From NCBI RefSeq assembly GCF_005938625.1, contig NZ_VCNJ01000040.1, positions 186,001-250,000 of the forward strand: a stretch of 64,000 bases of DNA, read 5' to 3'. The DNA comes from Pseudomonas fluorescens (GTDB taxonomy: Bacteria > Pseudomonadota > Gammaproteobacteria > Pseudomonadales > Pseudomonadaceae). The translations under genes were made by a program, and so were the position numbers. Under the pieces are notes generated by a model that worked only from the letters and a program-made list of their open reading frames with translations, was not told where the DNA came from and did no database searches. The number at the start of each line of letters is the position of its first letter. Within the stretch, counting starts at the first letter, position 1. Shown in pieces: positions 36,327 through 45,247 of the stretch.

Positions 36327-36755
36327 ATGACCAAAGTCGACTTTTATATCCTGCCCAGCGCCGATCCGTCGGCTCGCCTGGATTTTGCCTGCAAGCTCAC
36401 CGAGAAAGCCTGGCGCATGGGCCATCGCATCTACCTGCATTGCAGCGATGCCGCCCAGCGTGACGACCTCGACGCACGCCTGTGGGCGTTCAAGGGCGAA
36501 ACGTTCGTGCCGCATGGTCCGGCCGACAGCGAACCGGACGGTTTGATCGTTTTGGGTCTGGGTGACGACTGCGGTCTGCATCAGGATTTACTGGTCAATC
36601 TCGACCTGAAAGTCCCGGCCTTCGCCAACAAGTTCGCCCGGGTGGCGGAAGTGGTGGTTGAAGATCCGACGATTCGGGCGGCCGCGCGGGAGAGTTTCCG
36701 TTTCTACCGCGAACAGGGCTATCCTCTGCAAGATCACCGTTTACAGCGACTCTGA
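36327..36755 (+). CDS. holC: DNA polymerase III chi subunit
   Basis: Chi links the clamp loader (through psi) to SSB on the lagging strand. The 142-residue protein begins MTKVDFYILPSADPSARLDF and contains CKLTEKAWRMGHRIYLHC and LWAFKGETFVPHG, typical of HolC, with NLDLKVPAFANKFARVAEVV in the C-terminal half. It stands in the common pepA-holC-valS order. The downstream unknown gene starts 8 bp after its stop. Confidence 0.93.
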   Translation: MTKVDFYILPSADPSARLDFACKLTEKAWRMGHRIYLHCSDAAQRDDLDARLWAFKGETFVPHGPADSEPDGLIVLGLGDDCGLHQDLLVNLDLKVPAFANKFARVAEVVVEDPTIRAAARESFRFYREQGYPLQDHRLQRL

Positions 36756-36763
36756 GCATTCCA

Positions 36764-37159
36764 ATGGACACTCCGAAACCGCAACAAAAGTCCGCACACC
36801 TGCTGGACGATCTCGAATCGATCCGTCAGTTGCTCGGCGATGACAACCTGCAACCACCGCTGTTGACCGATACGGTCGACGATGGCGAACAGGAACAGAT
36901 TCCGATGTTGTTTGATTCGGTCGGCGCCGAGCCGGCCGCTGTCGAACCACCACCCGCGCCAGCCCCGACACCTGCTGCGCAACCAGCGGCGCCGGTGAAC
37001 AAGGGCCCGGATGCCCTGCTCCACCTCGACAGCGAACTGCGCGCCGCCGCGCAATTGATCCTGCAAGACGTGATCGACGACTTCGCGCCGCACATCGAAA
37101 CTGAAATCAAACGCCGCCTCGATGCTCGTATGGAACGACTCCTCAGCCAGTACGAATAA
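36764..37159 (+). CDS. Unknown acidic, proline-rich protein between holC and valS
   Basis: A 131-residue protein I cannot assign. It has an acidic N-terminal part with ESIRQLLGDD, a Pro/Ala-rich linker (about residues 57-75) and a C-terminal helix-rich part, AAQLILQDVIDDFAPHIETE followed by a basic heptad-like end. The layout (disordered linker and short C-terminal helices) recalls DUF2497/PopZ-like or SSB-interacting adaptor proteins, but this is only an impression. It lies 8 bp after holC and so is probably co-translated; Pseudomonas genomes commonly have a gene here. Confidence 0.75.
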   Translation: MDTPKPQQKSAHLLDDLESIRQLLGDDNLQPPLLTDTVDDGEQEQIPMLFDSVGAEPAAVEPPPAPAPTPAAQPAAPVNKGPDALLHLDSELRAAAQLILQDVIDDFAPHIETEIKRRLDARMERLLSQYE

Positions 37160-37169
37160 CCCGCCCCAT

Positions 37170-37255
37170 GTAGGAGCTGCCGCAGGCTGCGATCTTTTGA
37201 CCTTTGTTTTTTAAAGACAAGATCAAAAGATCGCAGCCTTCGGCAGCTCCTACAT
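37170..37255. repeat. REPIN (TGTAGGAGCTGCCGC family)
   Basis: Inverted TGTAGGAGCTGCCGCAGGCT copies about 30 bp apart lie directly after the unknown gene and before valS. Confidence 0.87.
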
Positions 37256-37353
37256 TTAGATCTCCATCCAGCCTGCCCCGCTCGCCCTCGGCCCCATGCC
37301 CCGCTATACTCGTCGGCTTTTCCTGAATTAATGCCAATAGGGTCCCGCCGCGC

Positions 37354-40200
37354 ATGGATAAGACCTACCAGCCGCACGCCATTGAAACTTCCTGGTACAA
37401 CACCTGGGAGTCCGAGAACTACTTCGCCCCGCAAGGCGCGGGCGACTCCTACACCATCATGATCCCGCCGCCGAACGTCACCGGCAGCCTGCACATGGGT
37501 CACGGTTTCAACAACGCGATCATGGACGCCCTGATCCGTTTCCGCCGCATGCAGGGTCGCAACACCCTGTGGCAGCCGGGCACCGACCACGCCGGTATCG
37601 CCACGCAGATGCTGGTGGAGCGTCAACTCGAAGCCCAGGGCCAGAATCGCCATGATCTGGGCCGCGAAAAATTCCTCGAGAAAGTCTGGGAATGGAAGGA
37701 TCAGTCCGGCGGCAACATCAGCCGTCAGATCCGTCGCCTCGGCTCGTCCGTTGACTGGAGCCGCGAGCGCTTCACCATGGACGACGGCCTCTCGGAAGCA
37801 GTCAAAGAAGCGTTCGTGCGCCTGCACGAAGACGGCCTGATCTACCGCGGCAAACGCCTGGTCAACTGGGACACCAAGCTGCACACGGCGATTTCCGACC
37901 TCGAAGTGGAAAACCACGACGAGAAAGGTTTCCTGTGGAACCTGAAGTACCCGCTGGCCGACGGCGCGAAAACCGCTGATGGCAACGATTTCCTGATCGT
38001 CGCGACCACCCGTCCGGAAACCATGCTCGGCGACTCCGCCGTCGCGGTAAACCCGAACGACGAACGCTACAAAGCCCTGATCGGCAAGTTTGTCGAGCTG
38101 CCACTGGTTGGCCGCCGCATCCCGATCATCGCCGACGATTACTGCGATCCTGAATTCGGCACCGGCTGCGTGAAAATCACCCCGGCCCACGATTTCAACG
38201 ACTACGAAGTCGGCAAGCGCCACAACCTGCCGCTGCTGAACATCTTCGACAAGAACGCCAACGTGCTGCCTGCAGCCCAGGTGTTCAACCTCGACGGTAC
38301 GCTGAACGACAGCATCGACGGCGCGATTCCGGCTGAATACGCCGGTCTCGAGCGTTTCGAAGCACGCAAGCAGATCGTGGCTGCGTTCGACGCCGCTGGC
38401 CTGCTGGTCAGCGTCAACGACCACGGCTTGAAAGTGCCGAAAGGCGATCGCTCCGGCACCATCATCGAGCCGTGGCTGACCGACCAGTGGTACGTGTCGA
38501 CCAAACCTTTGGCCGAGCCTGCGATTGCCGCCGTTGAAGACGGCCGCATCCAGTTCGTGCCGAAGCAATACGAAAACATGTACTTCTCGTGGATGCGCGA
38601 CATCCAGGACTGGTGCATCAGCCGTCAGCTGTGGTGGGGCCACCGGATTCCGGCCTGGTACGACGAGTCGGGCAAGGTCTACGTCGGGCGCGACGAAGCC
38701 GAAGTGCGTGCCAAGCACAACCTCGGCCCGGACGTAGCGCTGCAACAGGACAACGACGTACTCGACACGTGGTTCAGTTCCGGCCTGTGGACGTTCTCCA
38801 CCCTGGGCTGGCCGGAAAAGACCGAATTCCTGAAGAAATTCCACTCCACCGACGTACTGGTGACGGGCTTCGACATCATTTTCTTCTGGGTTGCCCGGAT
38901 GATCATGCTGACCATGCACCTGATCAAGAACGAGGACGGCACGCCGCAAGTGCCGTTCAAGACCGTTTATGTGCACGGTCTGGTGCGCGATGGCCAGGGC
39001 CAGAAGATGTCCAAGTCCAAGGGCAACGTCCTTGACCCGCTGGACATCATTGACGGTATCGAGCTGGAAGAGCTGGTGCAGAAGCGCACCTCCGGCATGA
39101 TGCAGCCGAAACTGGCGAAGAAGATCGAGAAGCAGACCCGCGACGAGTTCGCCGACGGCATCGCCAGCTACGGCACCGACGCCCTGCGCTTCACCTTCTG
39201 CTCGCTGGCCTCGACTGGTCGCGACATCAAGTTCGACATGGGCCGCGTCGAAGGCTATCGCAACTTCTGCAACAAGATCTGGAACGCCGCGCGTTACGTT
39301 CTGGACAAGGGCGAAGACTGCGGCCAAAACGGCGAAGCCTACGAGCTGTCGCTGGCGGATCGCTGGATCATCTCGCAGCTGCAACGTACCGAAGCCGAAG
39401 TGACCCGTCAGCTGGATCAGTTCCGTTTCGACCTGGCAGCGCAAGCGCTGTACGAGTTCATCTGGAACCAGTACTGCGACTGGTACCTGGAACTGTCCAA
39501 GCCTGTGCTGTGGGACGAGAACGCGCCGGTTGAACGTCAGCGCGGTACACGCCGAACGCTGGTGCGCGTACTGGAAGTGGCGCTGCGTCTGGCGCATCCG
39601 TTCATGCCGTTCATCACTGAAGAAATCTGGCAGCGCATCGCGCCGCTGGCCGGTATTCAGGGCAAGACGATCATGCTGCAAGCGTGGCCAGTGGCCAACG
39701 AAGAGCGCATTGATCCTGCCGCCGAAAACGAGATCGAATGGCTCAAGGAACTGATGCTCGGCACGCGTAACATCCGTGGCGAAATGAACATCGGCCCGGG
39801 CAAGCCACTGCCGATCTACCTGAAGAACGTCAGCGCTGAAGATCAGCGCCGTCTGACCGAGAACGAAGCGCTGCTGAAGAAGCTGGCGCGTCTGGAATCG
39901 ATCACCGTTCTGCAGGCTGGCGAAGAAGCACCGCTGTCCGCCACCGCGCTGGTTGGCGAGATGGAAGTGCTGGTGCCGATGGCCGGTCTGATCGACAAGG
40001 GCGCTGAGCTCGCGCGTCTGGACAAGGAAATCCTGCGTCTGCAGGGCGAAGTCCAGCGCGTTGGCAGCAAACTGTCCAACGCCGGTTTCGTCGACAAGGC
40101 CCCGGCCGAAGTCATCGAAAAGGAACGCGCCAAACTGGCCGAGGCTGAACAGGCCCTGGGCAAACTGGCCGAGCAGCACGCGCGGATTGCCAGCCTTTAA
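37354..40200 (+). CDS. valS: Valyl-tRNA synthetase
   Basis: ValS charges tRNA-Val and edits mischarged threonine. The 948-residue class I enzyme has HIGH-type HMGH at residues 47-50 within PPPNVTGSLHMGHG, the CP1 editing domain (about 210-330), the KMSKS loop at 551-555, an anticodon-binding helical domain and a C-terminal coiled-coil arm (about 880-948, rich in LARLDKEILRLQGEVQ-type heptads). A promoter should lie in the 100 bp after the upstream REPIN. A terminator follows. Confidence 0.98.
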   Translation: MDKTYQPHAIETSWYNTWESENYFAPQGAGDSYTIMIPPPNVTGSLHMGHGFNNAIMDALIRFRRMQGRNTLWQPGTDHAGIATQMLVERQLEAQGQNRHDLGREKFLEKVWEWKDQSGGNISRQIRRLGSSVDWSRERFTMDDGLSEAVKEAFVRLHEDGLIYRGKRLVNWDTKLHTAISDLEVENHDEKGFLWNLKYPLADGAKTADGNDFLIVATTRPETMLGDSAVAVNPNDERYKALIGKFVELPLVGRRIPIIADDYCDPEFGTGCVKITPAHDFNDYEVGKRHNLPLLNIFDKNANVLPAAQVFNLDGTLNDSIDGAIPAEYAGLERFEARKQIVAAFDAAGLLVSVNDHGLKVPKGDRSGTIIEPWLTDQWYVSTKPLAEPAIAAVEDGRIQFVPKQYENMYFSWMRDIQDWCISRQLWWGHRIPAWYDESGKVYVGRDEAEVRAKHNLGPDVALQQDNDVLDTWFSSGLWTFSTLGWPEKTEFLKKFHSTDVLVTGFDIIFFWVARMIMLTMHLIKNEDGTPQVPFKTVYVHGLVRDGQGQKMSKSKGNVLDPLDIIDGIELEELVQKRTSGMMQPKLAKKIEKQTRDEFADGIASYGTDALRFTFCSLASTGRDIKFDMGRVEGYRNFCNKIWNAARYVLDKGEDCGQNGEAYELSLADRWIISQLQRTEAEVTRQLDQFRFDLAAQALYEFIWNQYCDWYLELSKPVLWDENAPVERQRGTRRTLVRVLEVALRLAHPFMPFITEEIWQRIAPLAGIQGKTIMLQAWPVANEERIDPAAENEIEWLKELMLGTRNIRGEMNIGPGKPLPIYLKNVSAEDQRRLTENEALLKKLARLESITVLQAGEEAPLSATALVGEMEVLVPMAGLIDKGAELARLDKEILRLQGEVQRVGSKLSNAGFVDKAPAEVIEKERAKLAEAEQALGKLAEQHARIASL

Positions 40201-40215
40201 CGGTAAATCGCAATG

Positions 40216-40246
40216 AAAAAGGGAGGCCCAAGTGGCCTCCCTTTTT
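40216..40246 (+). terminator. Intrinsic terminator after valS
   Basis: AAAAAGGGAGGCC...GGCCTCCCTTTTT forms a 13-bp stem 15 bp past the valS stop, with A- and T-runs on either side. Confidence 0.92.
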
Positions 40247-40266
40247 CATTCCCGCCACATCCCCCC

Positions 40267-40351
40267 TGTAGGAGCTGCCGCAGGCTGCGATCTTTTGATC
40301 TGGCTTTTAAAAACCAAGATCAAAAGATCGCAGCCTGCGGCAGCTCCTACA
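40267..40351. repeat. REPIN (TGTAGGAGCTGCCGC family)
   Basis: Inverted TGTAGGAGCTGCCGCAGGCT copies, arms about 35 bp each with a short TTTAAAAA-type loop, stand between the valS terminator and rlmF. Confidence 0.88.
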
Positions 40352-40424
40352 TGGGTTCGGCGCATGGCCCATCAATGTGGGACAATACCCGCCACTTTCA
40401 GCCATACCCGAATCGACCACGCCC

Positions 40425-41444
40425 ATGAACGCCCCCCGCACCCCCAAACCTGCGCGCAAGAAGCCTGACTCCGCGACCCCGGCCAAGACCGTCGAGCCGC
40501 GTGAAAAGGCCACACTGCACCCGCGCAATCGCCATCAGGGTCGTTACGACTTCCCGGCGCTGATCAAGACCACGCCGGAACTGGCGAAGTTCGTGATCAC
40601 CAACCCGTACGGCAAGGAAAGCATCGACTTCGCCAGCCCCGATGCGGTGCGCGTGTTCAACCGGGCGCTGCTCAAGTCGTTCTATGGCATTCAGCATTGG
40701 GACATTCCGGCGGATTACCTCTGCCCACCGGTTCCGGGCCGTGCCGATTACGTGCACTTCCTCGCCGATTTGCTGGCGAGCATGAACGACGGCAAAGTCC
40801 CGCGCGGCGCGATCGTCAACGTGCTGGACATCGGCATGGGCGCCAACTGCGTGTATCCGCTGATCGGTAACAGCGAATACCGCTGGCACTTCCTCGGTTC
40901 GGAGATCGATCCGACGGCCGTGGCTGCCGCCAGAGCCATCGTTCAGTCCAACGACCTGAACAAGGTGATCCAGCTGCGTCAGCAGGAAAACCGCAAGCAC
41001 ATCCTGATCGGTCTGCTGGAGCCGGGCGAGCGCTTTGATCTGACCATGTGCAACCCGCCGTTCCACGCCTCGATGGACGAAGCGACCAAGGGCAGCGAGC
41101 GTAAATGGCGCGCATTGGGCAAGGCCGATCCGAAGCGCAAACTGCCGGTGTTGAACTTCGGCGGTCAGTCGGCAGAGTTGTGGTGTGAAGGAGGCGAGGC
41201 GCGTTTCGTGACGCAACTGATCGCCGAGAGCGCGAACTTCCAGCACAAAGTGCTGTGGTTCAGCACGCTGGTGTCGAAGGCGTCGAACCTGCCAGCCATT
41301 GAAACCGCACTGAAAAAGGCCGGCGTGCTGGAAAGCCAGGTCGTGGAGATGTCACAGGGTCAGAAGCAAAGCCGCTTTGTGGCCTGGACTTTCCAGACCA
41401 AATCCGAGCAGCAGATCTGGCGTCGCGAGCGCTGGGTTCGCTGA
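40425..41444 (+). CDS. rlmF: 23S rRNA (adenine-1618-N6)-methyltransferase
   Basis: RlmF methylates A1618 of 23S rRNA with SAM. The 339-residue protein has a basic, Pro-rich N-terminus, then HPRNRHQGRYDFPALIK near residue 34, the SAM motif VLDIGMGANCVYPLIG near 134 and the N6-adenine motif NPPF (in MCNPPFHASMDEA) near 208. The start at 40425 (MNAPRTPKPARK) is preferred; 40377 is an upstream ATG in frame without family support. Confidence 0.92.
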   Translation: MNAPRTPKPARKKPDSATPAKTVEPREKATLHPRNRHQGRYDFPALIKTTPELAKFVITNPYGKESIDFASPDAVRVFNRALLKSFYGIQHWDIPADYLCPPVPGRADYVHFLADLLASMNDGKVPRGAIVNVLDIGMGANCVYPLIGNSEYRWHFLGSEIDPTAVAAARAIVQSNDLNKVIQLRQQENRKHILIGLLEPGERFDLTMCNPPFHASMDEATKGSERKWRALGKADPKRKLPVLNFGGQSAELWCEGGEARFVTQLIAESANFQHKVLWFSTLVSKASNLPAIETALKKAGVLESQVVEMSQGQKQSRFVAWTFQTKSEQQIWRRERWVR

Positions 41445-41462
41445 TAGCTGCGCAGATGCCCC

Positions 41463-41556
41463 TGTAGGAGCTGCGGCACGCTGCGATCTTTTGATCTTGA
41501 TCCTGTGAAGAACAAGATCAAAAGATCGCAGCCTCGTTTCACTCGACAGCTCCTAC
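41463..41556. repeat. REPIN with variant right arm
   Basis: Left arm TGTAGGAGCTGCGGCACGCT; right arm with CCTCGTTTCACTCGACAG, the same variant as at 18012-18112. It lies between convergent rlmF and the HU gene. Confidence 0.82.
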
Positions 41557-41590
41557 AAGGCGGTGTTATTCCTCGCCAAATCGCAGACAC

Positions 41591-41630
41591 AAAAAAACCG
41601 TGCCCGGATCGCTCCGGTGCACGGTTTTTT
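41591..41630 (-). terminator. Intrinsic terminator after the HU gene
   Basis: AAAAAACCGTGCACCGG...CCGGGCACGGTTTTTTT, read on the minus strand, is a strong stem flanked by A- and T-runs about 12 bp past the HU stop; it can also terminate from rlmF. Confidence 0.9.
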
Positions 41631-41641
41631 ATTGCTGCGTC

Positions 41642-41923
41642 TTACTTGTTCACAGCGTCGGTCAGGCCTTTGGCCACAACCAGCTTGATCACTTTCTTAG
41701 CAGGGATTTCGATGGCAGCGCCAGTCGAAGGGTTACGGCCAGTGCGGGCAGGACGCTCGGTCACTTTCAGCTTGCCGATACCTGGCAAGGTGATTTCGCC
41801 GCCGTTTTCCAGCTGATCGGCAACGATTTGGCCCAGTTGGTCCAGAGCGTTACGCGCGGTGGTTTTCGGCGCGTCGATAGCTTCAGCGATGTCGGCGATC
41901 AGTTGGTCTTTAGTAAGAGCCAT
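41642..41923 (-). CDS. HU-family nucleoid protein
   Basis: A 93-residue DNA-bending protein starting MALTKDQLIADIAEAIDAPK, with the DNA-binding arm GKLKVTERPARTGRNPSTGA and ending KGLTDAVNK. It belongs to HU/IHF; the sequence resembles the third Pseudomonas HU paralogue (HupN type) rather than HupA or HupB, but the assignment between paralogues is tentative. The ATG at 41923 follows GGGAAGGAACACTAC; the upstream in-frame ATG at 42004 is not supported. Confidence 0.92.
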   Translation of the reverse strand: MALTKDQLIADIAEAIDAPKTTARNALDQLGQIVADQLENGGEITLPGIGKLKVTERPARTGRNPSTGAAIEIPAKKVIKLVVAKGLTDAVNK

Positions 41924-42318
41924 GTAGTGTTCCTTCCCTATCAAATTCATATGGATTGCAGAGTGCAGTGTCAGCCATCGAGCCCGATCTTCTGGATCTG
42001 GCACCCTCGGCGATAACCACGACGAGTCGGGTTATAGATGCCGAAATCAGGGTTTGGTTCGACCTGACAAATGCTGATTGCACGCTTAACGCAGTGACTT
42101 CGCGTAAGACCGGGCAAAACTAGCACAGAGACGGGGAAATATCCGCCTCTAGCTACCCATTTGGTCAGCTTTATTGCTCTAAATCGGTAAAAAACTGCAT
42201 AAGCCCGGTCGCGCGCCCCGGTTTCGCCCTACAACCCGCGCCAAAACCAGTGGTTGCGGTACACTTAGCGCTTTTTCGGGGGAGCCTGCCCTCCTCCCAT
42301 CCAACAGCCGAGAAGCCC
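41924..42318. promoter_or_regulatory. HU/yejK divergent intergenic region
   Basis: This 395-bp gap separates two genes for nucleoid proteins transcribed in opposite directions. It is AT-richer than its flanks around 42150-42200 (GCTTTATTGCTCTAAATCGG), which may hold promoters. No repeat or second gene was recognised, and no promoter box was assigned with confidence. Confidence 0.45.
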
Positions 42319-43323
42319 ATGCCGATCCGTCATTGCATCGTCCACCTGATCGACAAAAAACCCGACGGCACGCCCGCAGTTCTGCACGCCCGTGACACCG
42401 AACTGGCCGAGTCTGCAGCCATCGAAAACATGCTCGCCGACCTCAACGAGAGCTATAACGCCAAACAGGGCAAAGCCTGGGGCCTGTTTCATCCAGAGTC
42501 CGGCGCATTCCCGTTCAGCGGCTGGCTGAAGGAATACATGGAAGGCGGCAAGGATTTCACCGCGTTCAGCAAAGTGGCGGTCGAGCACCTGCAAAAGTTG
42601 ATGGAAGAATCGAACCTGTCCGTCGGCGGCCATGTGCTGTTCGCTCACTATCAGCAAGGCATGACCGATTACCTGGCGATCGCCCTGCTGCACCACAGCG
42701 AAGGCGTGGCGGTGACCGATGAGCTGGACGTGACCCCGTCGCGCCACCTCGACCTCGGCCAGTTGCACCTGGCGGCGCGCATCAACGTCTCCGAGTGGCA
42801 GAACAACAAGCAGTCCAAGCAGTACATCTCGTTCATCAAGGGCAAGAACGGCAAAAAGGTTTCGGAATACTTCCGCGACTTCATCGGCTGTCAGGAAGGT
42901 GTCGACGGCCCAGGCGAGACCCGCACACTACTCAAGGCGTTCAGCGACTTCGTCGAGAGCGAAGACCTGCCGGAAGAATCCGCTCGCGAGAAGACCAAGA
43001 CCCTGGTCGATTACGCCAGCAGCCAGGCCAAACTCGGCGAACCGATGGGCTTGGAAGAACTCTCCGAGCTGATCGACGAGGAACGCCCGAAAGCCTTCTA
43101 CGATCACATCCGCAACAAGGACTACGGCCTGTCGCCGGAGATTCCTGCAGACAAACGCACCCTCAACCAGTTCCGCCGCTTCACCGGTCGCGCCGAGGGC
43201 CTGTCGATCAGCTTTGAAGCTCACCTGCTGGGCTCGAAGATCGAGTACGACGAAGAGGCTGGCACTCTGGTGATCAAGGGCCTCCCGACCTCGCTCACCG
43301 ATCAGCTGAAGCGCCGTAACTGA
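42319..43323 (+). CDS. yejK: Nucleoid-associated protein YejK (NdpA)
   Basis: A 334-residue member of the YejK/37-kDa nucleoid-associated family. It starts MPIRHCIVHLIDKKPDGTPA and contains SGWLKEYMEGGKDFTAFSK, ISFIKGKNGKKVSEYFRDFIGC (in parts) near 170-190 and a C-terminal nucleic-acid-binding-like part ending DQLKRRN. The E. coli and Pseudomonas proteins copurify with the nucleoid and interact with topoisomerase IV. The ATG at 42319 is chosen for family fit. Its TGA overlaps the ATG of the glutaredoxin gene (TGATG). Confidence 0.93.
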   Translation: MPIRHCIVHLIDKKPDGTPAVLHARDTELAESAAIENMLADLNESYNAKQGKAWGLFHPESGAFPFSGWLKEYMEGGKDFTAFSKVAVEHLQKLMEESNLSVGGHVLFAHYQQGMTDYLAIALLHHSEGVAVTDELDVTPSRHLDLGQLHLAARINVSEWQNNKQSKQYISFIKGKNGKKVSEYFRDFIGCQEGVDGPGETRTLLKAFSDFVESEDLPEESAREKTKTLVDYASSQAKLGEPMGLEELSELIDEERPKAFYDHIRNKDYGLSPEIPADKRTLNQFRRFTGRAEGLSISFEAHLLGSKIEYDEEAGTLVIKGLPTSLTDQLKRRN

Positions 43324-43673
43324 TGCTCGGCAATGTGCTGAAGAAGGTTGCACTGGTTCTGCTGGTGGTGGTCGTCTATCAGAACTGGGGCAAGATCGAG
43401 CGGGTGTTCAACCCGTCGCAGATGGTTGCCGAGCAGACGCGGGCCCAAGCCAATGTCGTGCTCTACGCCACCGACTGGTGCGGCTACTGCAAGCAGACCA
43501 AGCGTTTTCTCGACAGCAAGGGGATTCCGTTCAAGGAGTTCGATATCGAGAAGGATGCCGAGGCGCGCAAGGCGTATGAGGCATTGGGTGGACGTGGGAT
43601 TCCGTTGATTGATGTCAACGGCACGTTAATCCGCGGATTTGACCCGGACGAAATCCTCGCCGCTCTGAAATAA
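43323..43673 (+). CDS. Membrane-anchored glutaredoxin-like protein
   Basis: A 116-residue protein with an N-terminal hydrophobic segment (VLKKVALVLLVVVVYQNW, residues 5-22), a likely membrane anchor, then a glutaredoxin fold with active site WCGYCKQ near residues 54-60, the cis-Pro motif RGIPLIDVNG near 92 and GFDPDEILAALK at the end. The fold probably faces the periplasm or cytoplasm depending on anchor orientation, which cannot be told. It overlaps the yejK stop by one base and so is translated with it. Confidence 0.85.
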   Translation: MLGNVLKKVALVLLVVVVYQNWGKIERVFNPSQMVAEQTRAQANVVLYATDWCGYCKQTKRFLDSKGIPFKEFDIEKDAEARKAYEALGGRGIPLIDVNGTLIRGFDPDEILAALK

Positions 43674-43677
43674 CCAA

Positions 43678-43767
43678 TGTGGGAGCGAGCTTGCTCGCGA
43701 AGACGGATGATCATTCAACACTGTTGTTGTCTGACACACCTCTTTCGCGAGCAGGCTCGCTCCCACA
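43678..43767. repeat. REPIN (TGTGGGAGCGAGCTTGCTCG family)
   Basis: Inverted REP arms flank a loop with CAACACTGTTGTTG; the element lies between convergent glutaredoxin and GST genes and starts 4 bp after the glutaredoxin stop. Confidence 0.88.
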
Positions 43768-43775
43768 ATTGATCT

Positions 43776-44711
43776 TTAGCGGGCTTCGATACGGAAACCG
43801 AAACGCGGGAAGTGCACATGCACCACGCCGCCGCGCTCGTCCTCACGACGAATGATCAGCTCTTCGCGACCGGCAAACAGCAACTCACCAACCACCGGAT
43901 CAACACCGTAATCCGTCGCGGCAATCGCCACTTGCTGGCCGGCCTTGAAGCCGTTCGGATCAACGAACTGTTCATCCGGCAATGCCGCCGGCGTCGCATC
44001 ACGTGCCACCGCAAGCGCCTCTTCCGAGGTCATCTCGCTCGCCGCGCCATGGCCAAAGCCCAGCACTCGGCCCAACCAGGCCGCAACAGCCGGATACTCA
44101 TCCACCAGCGGCGCGGTGACATGAGTGGCCTTGAGGAACCACAGCGGATGCGCCAGCGCGAAGTCGGCAATCGACGGTTCGCCAAACAGGAAGTCACCCT
44201 GCTCGCGCTGCAACTGCTGCTCAAGGCGGGCCATGATCGTCGGCCACTGATGCTTGGCTTGTTCGGCAGACAAACGCGTGGCGCTGCCACCACTGAACAG
44301 ACCAGCGCGGTCGGCAATAAAAGCTTTGATCGCTTCCGGCGGCAACTTGGCGAAACGCACCGCCACTGATTCCGGCTGAAACACCAGGCTCACCGCATGT
44401 TGAAACACCACCGAGTCAGCCCACGTGGCAAAACTGGCGGCGGTGAACTCCTGACCCTCGGGGAAGAACGCCGGCAACGCCTTTTCCTGCTCCAGACGAC
44501 GCGCGATTAACGATGTGTCGCAATAGATGTCAGCGCCAATCTGCAACACTGGGGTCTTGCGGTAGCCGCCAGTGAGCGCGGTCAGATCCGGTTTCGGCAT
44601 CACCGGCGAGATGTGCACCGAGCGCCACGACAAGCCTTTGAAGCCCAGCAGCAGACGGGCCTTCTCGGCAAATGGAGAGGTCGGGTAATGGTGGAGAATC
44701 AACTCGGACAT
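43776..44711 (-). CDS. Glutathione S-transferase family protein
   Basis: A 311-residue protein with an N-terminal thioredoxin-like GST domain (ILHHYPTSPFAEKARLLLGF, residues 4-23, and VLQIGADIYCDTSLIARRLE near 56-75), a GST helical domain (FLFGEPSIADFALAHPLWFL in two parts near 195-215) and an extra C-terminal beta-rich segment (about 245-311, ending GGVVHVHFPRFGFRIEAR). That extra region is longer than in standard GSTs (about 220 residues). Substrate is unknown. The gene ends next to a REPIN. Confidence 0.85.
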   Translation of the reverse strand: MSELILHHYPTSPFAEKARLLLGFKGLSWRSVHISPVMPKPDLTALTGGYRKTPVLQIGADIYCDTSLIARRLEQEKALPAFFPEGQEFTAASFATWADSVVFQHAVSLVFQPESVAVRFAKLPPEAIKAFIADRAGLFSGGSATRLSAEQAKHQWPTIMARLEQQLQREQGDFLFGEPSIADFALAHPLWFLKATHVTAPLVDEYPAVAAWLGRVLGFGHGAASEMTSEEALAVARDATPAALPDEQFVDPNGFKAGQQVAIAATDYGVDPVVGELLFAGREELIIRREDERGGVVHVHFPRFGFRIEAR

Positions 44712-44792
44712 GCTCGGCTCCGCCGCTCAGATAGTGAGCCAGCAGCTTAGCGTGCATTTGCTTAGCAGCCTACAGATCTGGCTGATGGGAAC

Positions 44793-44813
44793 CAATCAGT
44801 CAGATTGATAAGA
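44793..44813 (+). repeat. 21-bp direct repeat, left copy (att-like)
   Basis: This 21-mer, with CAATC...GATTG half-sites around AGTCA, is identical and in the same orientation to 46472-46492, where it forms the last codons and stop of the GIY-YIG gene. It lies in the gap after the GST start. The intervening 1.66 kb is AT-richer and contains a phage relic. It could be a recombination site of an integrated element. Confidence 0.65.
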
Positions 44814-45119
44814 GCTCTGCCGTGATCGCGTCATCGAAACATGGCGTCAGGGCAATGCCTGACAGATAAAGCCATGGAACTCGTCGGCAGTTACACGCAA
44901 TATTTCGAGTTCGTTTAAAGACACTCAGTGTTACGCGCAAAGGCCCACAAATTCTTGCGCCGCTGCCTACGCGTACGCCAGAATCCGCCGGCTTGTGCGC
45001 CTTGGACTTGCTGCGTAATTTGGAACCGTCACTGATTTCCAGTGATCGAGCTTAGCGGCTTGGTTTCGTTCACTTCCGGTTGCACAAGTATCATCCCGTC
45101 AGGCATTCGCCTGCGCTTG
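44814..45119. other. Non-coding stretch in the accessory segment
   Basis: No gene was recognised here. A short open tail (CRDRVIETWRQGNA) ends at about 44860 on the plus strand but has a stop immediately upstream. Further right the sequence resembles a block often placed before DUF6124-type genes. Confidence 0.4.
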
Positions 45120-45247
45120 ATGGTGGCTGTGCGCATGGCACCCTCGGGTGCGCCGGGTTTGGGAGTGACCGGTCCGCTAACTTGCGCATAGCCGCCACCC
45201 TTTCGCTTAGCGGCGGGAAGGTTACGGCCTCATCGAGGTACACTCCC
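45120..45247 (+). promoter_or_regulatory. Leader/upstream element of the DUF6124 gene
   Basis: This stretch contains GGCTGTGCGCATGGCACCCT, then CGCTAACTTGCGCATAGCCG, CCACCCTTTCGCTTAGCGGC and GGGAAGGTTACGGCCTC, just before the ATG at 45248. CTTGCGCATAGCCGCCACCC resembles the element upstream of the frameshifted DUF6124 gene. Inverted bits (CGCTAA...TTAGCG) could form a hairpin. No ribosome binding site of the usual type stands next to the ATG. Confidence 0.5.

Noticed and set aside
36826..40179. 1117-codon open frame antisense to valS
   Set aside because: Shadow of valS and its neighbour; no known domain or ribosome binding site.
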